From Armigeres subalbatus (lineage: Eukaryota; Arthropoda; Insecta; Diptera; Culicidae), in NCBI RefSeq assembly GCF_024139115.2, contig NC_085140.1:317133259-317197258 (forward strand): a DNA stretch of 64,000 nucleotides. The letters are read 5' to 3'. Of the stretch, positions 11,404 through 22,429 are shown one piece after another (positions within the stretch are counted from its first letter, which is position 1; every line of letters starts with the position of its first letter). Both the position numbers and the translations under genes were made by a program. Below the pieces are notes generated by a model. It was not told where the DNA came from. It saw nothing but the letters and a program-made list of their open reading frames with translations, and ran no database searches.

Positions 11404-11835
11404 TTTTTATTCCTTTATTTATTTGTTAGGCACTCTGTGTTACTTAACCGCTACTGTGCCGAGATCTACTGTGGTATTCTGCTCTACAGAATCAACACAG
11501 AATCTATTTTTAGATTTCCATTACCATTATTGTTGTCGTTGCCAGTCTATCTCATCGTGAGTCCATTGTGTCCGTTTGTCCATATCGTGTATTCAATGAT
11601 CGTTGCATTGTTCGGTTGCCATTAATCCGGGTAACGTTGAAGGAATGCCTCCGAGAAGAACAAGTTGTCAGTCGTCATCAGGCAGCCGTGACGGTAAGGC
11701 GCGTACCCCAAACGCCACCGTATGGGCTGCGCATCTGGTATCTGACGAGGGTTTGGTGGAGGGGCTGGGAATCGAACCCATGACCATTCGCTTGTAAGGC
11801 GAACGTGTAGCCAACTACGCTACGAGACCCCCCTA
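11404..11835 (-). mobile_element. tRNA-Val-like SINE with 16-bp target duplication
   Basis: Read on the minus strand, the head has a tRNA-like A box (TAGCGTAGTTGG), an anticodon arm TTCGC-CTTACAA-GCGAA with anticodon UAC (valine), and B box GGTTCGATTCC. The body runs to a poly(A) tail. The direct repeat TTTCCGAGGGTATTTT flanks it (11388-11403, 11836-11851). A second copy lies at 28109-28523. The pol III promoter boxes are intact, but the long body and the target duplication show a SINE and not a tRNA gene. Confidence 0.85.
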
Positions 11836-12456
11836 TTTCCGAGGGTATTTTAAAATGTATTTTTTGAACTGCTTGTCATTTTATGTGACGTTTACTTTCA
11901 TCATGTTTTATGTTTTCTCCAAAAACTAGAACTAATATGCCGACCAATGCTAGCTGTAAATCGAGAATCCATAAAAACTACGCATAGATATGGAAATTTC
12001 CGTAAAAATGGTTCCAAGAACATGATGAAATGATAACAGATCGGAATAATGCAAATATGGGTATCTATTTTCATGGCTTTGCGAGACGATTTCCAGGGTG
12101 GTGTGTCCACTGCCACCCTTATAGCAGGTTCCAGGGGCCTTCGAGGAGAAGCCGGGAACCATGCAAACATGGGTGTCAAAATTCATGTTTTCCTAGGACG
12201 ATGAATATAAATTCTATATTATAGATACATTTTCGATACACTGATTGATCAATTTGTAACATGTTCCGGGTGTACTGTAATAGTGACATTCGTTTAGGGT
12301 GCATGACCAATTCCGTACCGTTTTCACGGAAATGACCATATCTCTGCGTAACCTAACGGATTTTCGATTAAAGATTAGTATTGGTCAGCATATTAGTTCT
12401 AGTTTCTTTGAAAAGCATAAAAGGACCAATCAGGAGTTGAGTTTGGTAACAGTATA

Positions 12457-13687
12457 AGGTACACTGGGGGAAGTGGAAAAAAAATCGATAGTGAATGTTT
12501 GAATTAGTGTAAAACCAGTTTAAATAATTTAAATGCGTTCAATCAAAATGGGCTATCAAAAACAGTCAATTTTGCACCAACTGTGCGTTTATTCATACCA
12601 TTTTGGTCGCTTGAAATAGATTTTAAAATTAGGAGTTATTTTTCCACCTTCAATAGTGATGAGTAGTTACATATAACTAAAATCAATACGATAATTGCTC
12701 TGAGTATCTTTTGTGGAATAATTTCATTACCTTAACGGAATAGATCCTCAAGGAATTCTCGTAATAGCTAGGGGAGGGCTGGTTTTGCCTTCTCGGACAC
12801 TAAGTGTACGTAAAGTCTATATGTTCGTCCCAAAGATGAACATTTTAAAGAAAAAATGGGACTTACAGGGTTATAAACTAATCAACTTAGTTTAACGAAT
12901 TGAGATGATGTCTGTATATGCGTATTTGTATGTATGTGTGTGCGCAAAGCACGTACAAAATTATCAGCTATTCTTAAGCACTTATCCTTAACCGATTTGT
13001 TCGCAAACAAATTGCATTCAACGGCGAAACTTGTTAGGAATAAAAATTAATGTGAATTATACAATATATTTACCTATCAGTGCTATTTTTAACTTTCTTA
13101 TATATTTTTTTCATATGGAAAACATGTGAAAGGCATCAGTAAAGATAGGTAATCCACAGGCATTTTCTCATTCATATAAGTCCAATCACTACTGGAATCA
13201 CAATGATAACAAAGAAGGAACATATTAAGATTCACAGCTATCGAAATAAACCCTGGAGGGAAGAAAAAAAATTGCGTAATTAGAACATTATCCACTTCCC
13301 CCGCAGTGTTTGATACCTGGGGTAAGTGTAAAATCTTTGAATTATTTCCTTTCTTGGTACAAACCACTACCAATTGAATGGGATTAGTTAAATTGTATTG
13401 TAATGGTCACCTGTGATATAAATTCACTTGAAAAAAGAACAATGGTGCAAATAAGAATTAATTTTATGAATGCAAATATCAATTTTTCGCGAAACCTAAA
13501 ATTACAGTTCAAAAGTTAACCGTGTTAGTGTTTGTGTTATACAAATTTTAACATAGTATTAGTGTGAGCATCAAAGTATAACATTGCATGATGCTATGAT
13601 GTGGTAAAAACTGTAAAGTATGTACAATTCCAATTTTCGAGTCGATTTTTACACTTACCCCCTTTTTCCACTTCCCCCAGTGTACCT
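12457..13687. mobile_element. TA-type element, word GGGTAAGTGG, copy b
   Basis: The termini match copy a and are bounded by TA (12455-12456, 13688-13689). It is in the same orientation as copy a. It lacks part of the left GGGTAAGTGG cluster and has an extra stretch at about 12750-12790 absent from copy a. It is nested inside 11233-13811. Confidence 0.85.
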
Positions 13688-14819
13688 TACTAGAAGAATT
13701 TCTGCATCCGATGGTTCCGGTTTTATCAAAATTGGATTATTCTATGCAAAGTTATGCTGATTTGAACTTCGACAAAATTTTGCCTTTCTCTACCTTTTTG
13801 TCTAGCCCCTGTATCTATGGTTGCTACTCCGTGATAGACCAGAATCAGTGAAATTACTCAAAGAATCAACTGAATGATTGACTGGGATTGTTAAGTATTC
13901 TCAGTGTGCAAGTTTCAATGACTCTAATTTCAATTGATCAATAACGGCACCGGCCAAGCCAAGTAGTCAGTTTGAAAGAGGAAAGGAATATTAGTAGGTG
14001 ATTTTTGCTATTTGAAGACCGTGTTTATATTTGAGTCTCCACAAGAATCATAGGAAGGATTATCAGTTATTATGAAGGCATCGTTGAATCTGGATTCACT
14101 CTGATATGTGATGCGACAGTGCCAGTTTTTTACCCAATGATTGCTATTATTTGTACGTACAAAGCAGAACGAACTAACTACCTGCATACCGAGCAGGAAC
14201 ATAACCAAACGCGCACCGATTGGTTTACTTTTCGACCACACAAAGCACAAGAATATCGGATCGTATGAAGTGTCTAAGAACCAAGCATGAACATGATCAA
14301 ACACCTACTCCACGCTATGCATGCCCAGTGGCATATGCAAACTGTGGAGGATCGCACTTTGAACGACCGAAACGACGCGATACACTAACGCACGTTCCTC
14401 CAAACACAAATCAATTAACTTCACTGTCCCTCGACGAGAAAAAAAATCACACCATGCACGCCTGGTGGCAATTTGATCGAAACGACGCGCAAGACTAACA
14501 TCCAATTACTAATCAATCTTCCATGTACTAATCAATCAACTATTACTAACCATCGCTACGCTTGACGAGAAAAAAGTTACACTAGGCACGCATGGTAGCA
14601 TATGCAAACTGTCGACGAACGCGTCCAATCTTGCACTAATTTATTTACTCTCCGACCGCACAATGCACATACCCAGAACCCAGATCTATTTTGCAACCTA
14701 TTTCGAACTCGTCCAATCTTGCGCTAACTTATTTTCTCACCCACCGTACAATGCACAAACCTGGATCTCGCGACTATTTTGCGTCTTAATATGAACGCGT
14801 CCAATCTTGCACTTCTGTC

Positions 14820-15010
14820 GAACCCTTTGGCCGAAATGGTCGTTTGGCAGAAAGAGTCATTTTAACGAAATGGACAATCGGCCGATAGTTTGAACCGGTT
14901 GAATTGATCATTTTGTCGGGAAAGTCGTTAGTCCAAATGTTTGCTTGGCAGAAAAAACATTTTTGGGTCAAATGGCTCTTTCTGCCAAAAGACCATTTCA
15001 ACAAAACTGG
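14820..15010. repeat. Degenerate TTTGGCCGAA/TTCGGCCAAA array
   Basis: Variants of TTTGGCCGAAATGG and its complement recur every 15-25 bp. The same array type resumes at 16140-16640 and also occurs at 11158-11198, 48650-48720, 50630-50690 and 56065-56235. Family F copy 1 and the element at 15031 appear to have inserted into it. Confidence 0.7.
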
Positions 15011-15030
15011 ATTTTTGGCCACATGATTTA

Positions 15031-15880
15031 CACGCTTGTCCGTCTGAACTCAATTTTGGGTCGATTTAACTCAAATTCATAACTTCTTCTGAGACGTCAA
15101 ACGCTGAGTAACTGAGATTTATGAATTTGAGTAAATGTCACTCAAATAATATAAAAAGGCAAAAATATCAAACCGAGAAAATTTTAGAAAAATGGCGAAG
15201 TCCAAACCTCGATCTAAACGTTTTATATGGGTGAAAATCTTTAGTGGAAACAATATAGTAGTTAAAAAAAAATCTCGGTAAGTTTAGCCAATATTTGTCA
15301 GCAACTTGTACGTTTTTCACATTTTCCGTTATCACTTTCTGCAGATTCAAATTCAGTTCAATTACTCATATAGGCTTCTTCTTGTTTTTCAAATAACACC
15401 TAAACTAAGAAAAAAGTTAAAAAACTATCTCCACCAACCAGTTCCGCTTCATAAAAAGCAAAATGAACGATATGAACAATATTTTGGTTTAGAACTACTA
15501 ACTCAGAGTTTTCATGACTTAAATGCAACAGTGCCAAAATTACATCAGACTAGCATTTTGCGAAAGTGCGCAGAATTTTGCTAAAATCTAGCTTTTAAAT
15601 AAAAATTTTATTATTGAAATAGCTCGGAGAGTATGAAATGAATAATTTTTGATGTAGCATGGAAAATATTACGAGAAATCCATAAACAGAGGATAAATAA
15701 TCCGTTACCCACTTTGCCCCGCCTGTCCACTTTACCTCCGCTACCCCTAACTCAAAATAAAATATCTGACACCATGACTCAAAATTGAGTTCAAGCCCAT
15801 GAACTCAATTTTGTCTTGAGCCAGTTTTTTCCGATTTTGAGTTAAACTGAGCCAAATTTGAGTTCAGCCAGACGAGCGTG
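15031..15880. mobile_element. TA-type inverted-repeat element, TIR CACGCTTGTCC
   Basis: The left end CACGCTTGTCCGTCTGAACTC and the right end, complement CACGCTCGTCTGGCTGAACTC, are bounded by TA (15029-15030, 15881-15882). The motif GAACTCAA/TTGAGTT recurs inside both ends. Near 15710 it holds CCCACTTTGCCCC and GTCCACTTTACC, words of the kind reiterated in other TA elements here. Confidence 0.8.
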
Positions 15881-15902
15881 TAATAATCGTTTCGGACAAA
15901 TC

Positions 15903-16133
15903 GGCACCAACATTTCAAAAGGGCAAAACTGCTTTTGTAAACAAGAAATTCTCACGTCGCTGATCTGTCAATTTGAGCCCTCCCACGCATTCATGCGGCA
16001 TTTAAAGAAAGAAAAGGATTCGTTGCTCTCATCAGTGTTGTTGTATTGCGTGAGTGTGCTCAAATTAGCCCACCAGCGACGTAAGAAGCTTTTGTTTACA
16101 AAAGCAGTTTTGCCCTTTTGAAATATTGGTGCC
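15903..16133. mobile_element. 231-bp foldback MITE
   Basis: Two arms of about 60 bp, starting GGCACCAACATTTCAAAAGG and ending with its near complement, flank a short centre. Both arms include AAAACTGCTTTTGT and ACGTCGCTG. I could not define a target duplication, so the superfamily is unassigned. Confidence 0.75.
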
Positions 16134-16139
16134 AAAATG

Positions 16140-16640
16140 TAGGTATTATTTAGCCAAATGAAATTCGGCTAGATGTTTTTTGGCTTAACGTGTTATTCGG
16201 CTTAGTGGCAATCGATCGAATGGCTATCCGCCGAATTACTTTTGAGCGGAGGCCACAAGGCCGGAAGGTGTTTGGTCGAATTTATACTATGGCAGAAGCC
16301 CATATGGCTGAAAACGTCATTAACCAAAATGGACATAAGGCCGAAATGTCGTTTGGCCGAACTGTTCGTTTGGATAATAGATTCGTTTGGCCAAATAGGT
16401 CTTTTGACCGAAAATGCCGACCATTCCATCCGAACGTCATTTTCGTCCAGATTAATTATTCCGTCAAACGGCCATTTCGACCAAATGACCTGTTGGGCAA
16501 ACGCTTGGGCCAAAAGAAATTTTCAGCTAAACTGTTTTCGATTTAATAACCGTTCCATCCATTCATTTTTGCCAATCGTGTTGTCTGGACAAATGGCTTC
16601 TCGCCGAATGATATTCGGCCTGACGACCCTTCTACCTTTT
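16140..16640. repeat. Degenerate TTTGGCCGAA array, second block
   Basis: This continues the array seen at 14820-15010, with words such as GGCCGAAATGTCGTTTGGCC in both orientations. Overlapping frames (16190-16546, 16202-16513, 16242-16715) are array translations and not genes. Confidence 0.7.
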
Positions 16641-17170
16641 AATAATTTACAGTGGAATTTCCGAAGAACTTCTTATGGACAATACACAGACTTTCCTTTA
16701 AAATTTTCCTTCTAAATACCGAAAAATTTTCCGTAAAAATAAAAAAAATACGTAGAAATTTTGAAGAATCTTAGTGGAAATTTTAGAAATTTTCCGTGGA
16801 AACTCCGAAGAATTTTCCATATAAATTAAAAAAAAAGTCTGTTTAATTTTCGATGGAAATTCCGAGCCATTTTTTCAAATCCAAAGATTTTGTTGTTGAA
16901 ATCTACATTTTAAACAATCTTCTGCGGAAACTCTGGATAATTTTCCGTGGAACTTCCGGAGAATTTCTCTTAAAAAATCCAGAAAGTTTGCCGTGAAAAC
17001 TTTTCAAAGATTCTTGAGGATATTTCAAAGAATTTTGTATGTAAATTTCTGTATAATACTCAACAGATATTTCGAACAATTTTCGTGGATATTTTGATCA
17101 GATTTTTTTTAGCGAATTCATAAGATTCTTCCGATGGTATTCAATTTGTTCTCTCCTTAATGTCTTGAAG
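16640..17170. repeat. Degenerate TTTTCCGTGGAAATTCCGAAG-like repeats
   Basis: Loosely spaced variants of TTTTCCGTGGAAATTCC and GAAGAATTTTCC recur through this stretch, each partly self-complementary (TTCC...GGAA). They lie just inside the right end of the 9683-17355 element and are probably part of its body. Confidence 0.55.
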
Positions 17171-17358
17171 ATGTCCCGAAAAAATACGGAAAAATATTTT
17201 TAAGAAATGAATGCAAAAAAAATGCCACGCCTATTCACGCTGCCTCCGCCGGCTGAAATAGCTTTCGGCGTGACGCCGAAAACGCCGCCACCGCCGACCA
17301 AAATTATGACAAACGCTGCTACCGCCTATTTTCGGACCGGCGGCGCACACCTCTAAAT

Positions 17359-18600
17359 TCGCAATCGGAGGCGAACTCGGTTCTGTGCGATCGTGTCGCT
17401 TGACGTCATCCATTACTCTAATTCGACATACCGGTGGGCTTGCGTAACATATTGGAAAGCTATCTCCAGAATCGCGTTCTATTATACGAGACCGATGTTG
17501 GTCAGAGTAGTACTTCTTTCACCGCAGGAAACCCGGAAGGATCTATCCTGGGCCCGGTGCTATGGAACAATATGTATGACTTTTAAGACCAAAGCTTCCT
17601 CCCAGTGTTAAGATCTTTGGCTTTGCCGACGACATTGGAGGTTTACAGAGGAATGGTTTTGCCCAGTTTTTCCTAGAACAGCATAACAGGGGCTATTATT
17701 GTAACCGTAAGACGATACAAGAGTCGGTACCGTCCTACGTTTGCGTTGGTGACTGCGCGATTAATTCTATGCGATATGTGAAGCTACTGGGGGTGATGAT
17801 CGACGATAGGCTGAACTTCGGCAGCCACGATGATTACACCTGAAAAAAAAATCTTTGAAAGCTGTGGCGGCGCTATCGAGGATGATGTCCCATAGTTCAA
17901 GGGTGAGCTCGAGCAGACGTAGTTTTACTAGCCGGCGATGATGTATTTATTCTCAGATACGACAGCCCTATTGGGGCCTCGGTGCTTAGCGTCGCTGGTA
18001 AACTTTAGTAGTTTGGGAGTACGCATAGGGTGATGTGTCTCAGATTGATAAGTGCCTGCCGCACGGTATCACGGTATCATGCAGCATGTGTGATTCCGAG
18101 GTTGATGCCCATTAGACAAAACATACGGAAAGATGAAGAGTGTTTTGATAAGCGCGGAACCAGAGGAGCTCGTAAAGCAATTCACATCGAGTCACATCGA
18201 CTATCAAGTGGCAACGGGACTGGGATAACTCAGAAGAATATAAGGGTAGGTTGATCCATTGGCTGATACCTAGCGAATCAAATTGGGTGAGTAGGCAGCT
18301 TGTGGAGAAGTTCACTTCAATCCTACATATTTCCTGACAAGCCATGGCTGCCTCAGATGAACTCTCCCGTCTACCAAGACTAACCAAGGAGTCGATGAAA
18401 CAGCCGAGCACATATTACTCGAATGTTATCGTTTCGTCGTGGTGCGGGAGAAACACTACCTCTGGATAATCTTATCCAGCGGATGTATCAAGAGGTTGAA
18501 AAGTGAAATACTGTTTCGGCTGCCACTACGCAGATTGCCTGCATCTGGACGCGCAATTGGTGCACCGAACAGCAGTTGGCAAGCGTTGAATAGTGAGTAG
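17359..18600 (+). pseudogene. R1-like LINE ORF2, 3' piece (RT core to C terminus)
   Basis: This continues the fragment at 9310-9679. Readable pieces in order are CAIVSLDV, NRVLLYETD, SILGPVLWN, a FADDI catalytic motif near 17625, VKLLGVMIDDRLNFGSHDDY, AVAALSRMM, LRLISACRTVS and a late AEHILLECYRF zinc-knuckle-like motif near 18400. These correspond one by one to the minus-strand copy at 59670-61640. Multiple stops and frameshifts make it non-functional. The sequence from 18600 to about 18900 may be its 3' untranslated region. Confidence 0.8.
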
Positions 18601-19239
18601 CTAGTCAAGAGGGGTTGATAATAGTAGGTAGATAGTTACGAGATTTGGATCTAGTGGGCGTGGGTGAGGGTATGCGTAGTCGTAAGGATCCCTTCCAGAA
18701 GTATTGCCGGAAGAATATGCTGGGGAATGATCTGCAGAATTTGCGGCTGAGGTTCGCAGGCGTGCTTCATCTTCCGGCAATGATGGTTAAGCATAAAGAT
18801 TCGACCCATGCTTAAAATGTAATGCCCGATTTCAAACATACTTGGAATTTTCTCTTCAAGAGGACTTTTCGCAGCAAGTTCATCATGCAATCAAAATCTA
18901 CCATGTCTTCAAAGTATACGTCAAATTACGAATCCATGCAGAATCATAGGCTTTAGTAAGCCACTAGAGCACGATCACCAACGTTTGCTTTATGTCCCTC
19001 CAGCTCGATAAAATATAGAAATCAATGCGTAAATGAACGAGTGAAAAAGCTTAAACACCATAACAAATAGCGCAAATGCAACATGCATAAAAAATCGGAG
19101 CATTAAATAATGATTGACAAAGAAGTATTATTTTTATTTAGTTAAAAGTATTTAGTGGCCTATTTTTATATGCGAATTTAGTTAAGTTGTGTAATTTAAT
19201 CTGCTTCTATTTAGTATTTACTACGTTCACTAATTTCTG
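18601..19239. other. No recognised feature
   Basis: AT-rich beyond about 18900. Nothing recognised, apart from a possible 3' tail of the preceding R1-like fragment. Confidence 0.4.
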
Positions 19240-20060
19240 AAATTCTTACAGTTTTTCACATCAATGAAGTACGCATAATTTTCACCCAACACAATTGCAT
19301 CGCTCAAGGTTATAGTGCGCTCGACCCAACTCAATCGAACGAGTCATTCCGCCGAAAAGAGACAAGCAAAAAGGATGTTGGTAATTATCTTTATTGCCTG
19401 TCCCTACCGATTTTCCTCGCAATTTTACCCGTTCTGCTCGGTTTCCCAGTCGCGTATCTCTCCACGGTCGGAGTCGCTCTCACCGAACTGATTCGGCTTC
19501 CAGCTATCCCCATTGCTCGGAAACGACAGGCAAATGCGGTCCATTTAAGACGGAAAACTCCGCGCATCGGGAAATGTGTCAAATTTAAAGTTCTGCCCGT
19601 TGTCGTCGTTGTTTGCCTCATATTTTCAATACTCGCTAACTATAGGGAGAAGCGTCTTGGAACGAACAGTGCCAGACGGTTTGTCTCAATCTGGTGCGCT
19701 TGGAGCGTTTTGCCCATTAAGGTTTTGTCACGATACAAATTGGCCCCGCAGCTAGGGTTGCATGGAGAAGTCAGTAACAGCGGCGCTGACGTATCTGGAA
19801 TTGTGACGTTGCTTGCCGTAAGATGCTAAGAGGACGGACAGGTTGACGGGAGTCATGCGGTTGAACTCCGTCCGTACAGCCAACAAACATCGCACGGTAC
19901 GATGAGTAAAGCTAAAAAATGCAGAGCCTCCGACTAGGCTGCGTGATTTACCCGTATTAGAATGTGCGGCTGTTCGGGCGGAAGAAATGTGATCCCAGCA
20001 ATGGGGGAAGAGCACGCAGGTTCTTCTACTTCTGAAAAGATACTGCACTCGAATCAAGTA
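19240..20060. other. GC-richer unassigned stretch
   Basis: About 0.8 kb with higher G+C and CpG than its flanks and no visible repeats. Frames of 64-101 codons exist on both strands (for example 19394-19588 plus and 19752-20057 minus), but none shows a family signature. It could be host exonic or regulatory sequence. Confidence 0.3.
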
Positions 20061-20856
20061 ACAATTAATTAAGATTCTTTCGGAATGTTTATTTTTTCTT
20101 CATCGAAGTCGGGCGGGTATTTTTCACTGACATGCATTTGTTGTATTTAATCAACAGCAGAACGACGATAGCGATGCCACGAGTAACTTAGTTTGGGTTC
20201 ATTCTGCGGAATAAATATTGATATCGACTCGTTTGCTGTGAAAACTTGCCGTCCCCGTTGAAGCAATGTGATGCAATATGAGCCATTCACCTTAAATTTC
20301 ACAGATCGTTAATTGAAATCGTTGTTCTGGGTTGTTTTGTTTCAACACAGTAGCATGAATTGCTGTGTATATATATTTATTACACGTTTTTCTGCTACAA
20401 AATATTGTTACGGGATAGCAATTACTTATCAAAGGAATGCGCTTATCATCTATAAATTTCAATGAACATAAATAGATGTATATTAGCCTATTGTTTCGTT
20501 TCCAGTTCCAGTTAACAGCTATGTCCGGCAGCGCTTCGCTCCACTAACAAAATAGCATATTTTTTAGTTAAATTTATTTTTTGTTACTAAAAAATGTGAG
20601 CTTCACGTTAACTTTCATCCATTAAACTATTGGAAGCAATGATTTTCCTTAATATAATTGACTCCCTTGCACTCATAGTGGTGCAAGTGTACCAATAGTG
20701 ACGAGTCTCATAAAAAATGGTGCTATCCACTATGCGAACCAAAATTCATTTTTACCACCACTAAGGGAACAGTGTACGTACCCATTAGTGGTGCAAGCAA
20801 TAATGTTTGGTAGTTGTTGATGTTAATTGACATCTATTTCTTTTTCTTTAGCAAAT
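20061..20856. other. AT-rich, with a small TAGTGGTGCAAG repeat cluster
   Basis: Mostly featureless. Around 20670-20800 the word TAGTGGTGCAAG occurs twice, with CTTGCAC-8 bp-GTGCAAG forming a small hairpin and further CACTA/TAGTG words nearby. It resembles the word-repeating TA elements but I found no clear termini. Confidence 0.4.
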
Positions 20857-21264
20857 TTAAAAGTCTATCCATCACTAAGCATGAGCATGAGCATGATTGA
20901 CCGCCCACGGTTGCTACTCCGTTATTGCCAGGTCAGCTGTAATTACACAGAGAACCAACAGATGAAGTTTGGGACTAACATCATCTTCAATGTGTAAGAA
21001 CTGGTGACCCAAAAATAAGCAATACCAGCGCCGGCCGTGTCCGAATGCAGGTCAATTGAGGAATGGGTAGGATAATGTTGACATGATTCTCGCTTTGATA
21101 GAAGCCGACGAGTCATCTGCACTTCCACGAGAAATCACTGGGATGTTGGATATATGGGGTAGGAATTGTGGCAGGGTTCGTTTTGGTAAACGGTATGCCG
21201 TGTATGCGTGTAGTTTGATTGATTTTAATACATTCGAACGAACACTAATTATTTTAAATATCTA

Positions 21265-21806
21265 CCGCACTAAGCAGAACCATTTTTTTATGACCGGCCG
21301 ATCGTTCTGCTTATTGAAGAAAACACGACCGGAATCGATACAAATCTATACTTCCTGATTAGGTTACACAAAGCAGAACAAAATTTCGATGACCGGCCGA
21401 TCGTTCTGCGTACTGAAAAAACACGATCGCACTCGATACAAATTTTTACTTTCTCGCATTCGTCAGCATATTTCTGAAATAGGAAATAGAAACACGACCG
21501 CACTCGATACAAATTTTTAATTTCTGATTAATTTACTCACCCGCACAAAGCAAAACAAATTTTCGATGACCAGCCGATCGTTCTGCTTACTAAAAACAAC
21601 ACGACCGCACTCGATACAAACTTTTAATTTCTGATTAATTTGCTCACCCGCACAAAGCAGAACAAAATTTCGATGACCGGCTGATCGTTCTGCTTATTAA
21701 AGAAAACACGACCGGACACAATACAAATGTTTACCTTGTGATTAATTTACTCCCTCGCACAAAGTAGAACAAAACTTTGATGCCCAGCCGATCGTTCTGC
21801 TTACTG
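21265..21806 (+). repeat. 107-bp tandem array of family F
   Basis: Five units each start near CGCACAAAGCAGAACAAAA and contain ACCGGCCGATCGTTCTGC and CACGACCGCACTCGATAC. The last unit starts are at about 21543, 21650 and 21757, exactly 107 bp apart. The fifth unit is interrupted by 21813-22343 and resumes at 22349. Related units occur at 54290-54520 in copy 3. Confidence 0.85.
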
Positions 21807-21812
21807 AAAAAC

Positions 21813-22149
21813 CCTGATTAATCCACCTAGCGGTGATGGTGCCTTTCTCGTGCATTATAAAAATAGTATTACGGCCATTACTCCTGAGCCCATAGTCCGA
21901 TCCGGCCAATCTTCAATAGGAAACAATAGGAGAGTATTCTGCGTCGAGTGCAACATGTTGCGAGTAAATCAGTTAAGGATAAGTGCCTGAAAAATGAGTG
22001 ACATTTTTATAAAAAAGTGGTATTTTGGCCATAACTTCCGAGCCCATAGTCCGATCAGACCAATTTTCAATAGGAAACAATGGTAGAGTATCCTGCGTCG
22101 AATGCAACTCGTTGCGAGTAAATCGATTTTTTGGGTGGGGTGTGCACAG

Positions 22150-22211
<62 letters not shown>

Positions 22212-22343
22212 ACAGACATCACCTCAATTCGTCGAGCTGAGTCGATCGGTATATAACACTATGGGTCTCCGGGCCTTCTATAAAAAGTTTGTTTTTGGAG
22301 CGATCATATAGCCTTTACCGTATACTTAGTATACGAGAAAGGC
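21813..22343. mobile_element. 531-bp repeat with (CA)n core, inserted in array
   Basis: It begins CCTGATTAATCCACC with TGCCTTTCTCGT soon after, and ends ATACGAGAAAGGC, giving a short subterminal inverted repeat. AAAAAC flanks it (21807-21812, 22344-22349) and the interrupted 107-bp unit resumes exactly. Two direct copies of a stretch of about 100 bp containing GAGCCCATAGTCCGATC lie at about 21875 and 22040. I recognise the sequence type as common in Aedes but cannot name the family. Confidence 0.75.
22162..22206. repeat. (CA)n microsatellite
   Basis: A run of about 20 CA dinucleotides inside the 531-bp repeat. Frames of repeated TH or VC residues here are artefacts. Confidence 0.95.
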
Positions 22344-22429
22344 AAAAACACGACCGCACTCGATACAAATTTTTACTTTCTTGCATTCGTCAGCATATTT
22401 CTGAAATAGGATTAATGATAACACAGCTC

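Larger units (their letters stand above)
11233..13811. mobile_element. TA-type inverted-repeat element, TIR CAGGGGTTAGAC
   Basis: The left end CAGGGGTTAGACAAAAAGGT and the right end, whose complement reads CAGGGGCTAGACAAAAAGGT, are bounded by TA (11231-11232, 13812-13813). The inverted similarity runs inward about 60 bp to AATCAGCA. It carries two younger insertions, a SINE (11404-11835) and TA element copy b (12457-13687). Confidence 0.8.
11199..14818 (+). mobile_element. Family F element, copy 1 (interrupted)
   Basis: The copy begins with a TTAGCTT-type repeat and GACTGACTACACA, is interrupted by 11233-13811, and resumes with GGTTGCTACTCCGTGATAG, the sequence shared by all three family F copies. 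It ends after about three 90-bp tandem units containing CGTCCAATCTTGC (near 14620, 14710, 14800). It sits in a TTTGGCCGAA-type array and is flanked by CGAACCCTTTG on both sides (11188-11198, 14819-14829). Other copies have 23-bp duplications; here only 11 bp match clearly. Confidence 0.6.
9683..17355. mobile_element. Inverted-repeat element inserted in R1-like LINE, heavily nested
   Basis: The termini TAGAGGTGTGCG at 9683 and CGCACACCTCTA ending at 17355 are inverted repeats flanked by AAT (9680-9682 and 17356-17358). Removing the insert restores the R1 frame exactly: KTAVVAI joins to IRNRRRTRFCAIVSLDV, aligned with the intact copy at 61 kb without a gap. Both ends are rich in CCG/GCC triplets. 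Most of the 7.7 kb consists of later insertions. The 3-bp duplication fits PIF/Harbinger, but the terminus also resembles hAT ends, so the superfamily is open. Confidence 0.75.

Noticed and set aside
11760..11835. Functional tRNA-Val gene on the minus strand
   Set aside because: The head continues into a SINE body with a poly(A) tail and target duplication, and a second copy has the same body.
16190..16715. Overlapping frames of 118, 103 and 157 codons
   Set aside because: They lie in the TTTGGCC array, are open on both strands, and have no domain.
21265..21812. CRISPR-like array
   Set aside because: Units are 107-bp head-to-tail repeats without unique spacers, in a eukaryotic transposon context.
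21973..22240. Frames of repeated VC or TH residues
   Set aside because: They are translations of the (CA)n microsatellite.
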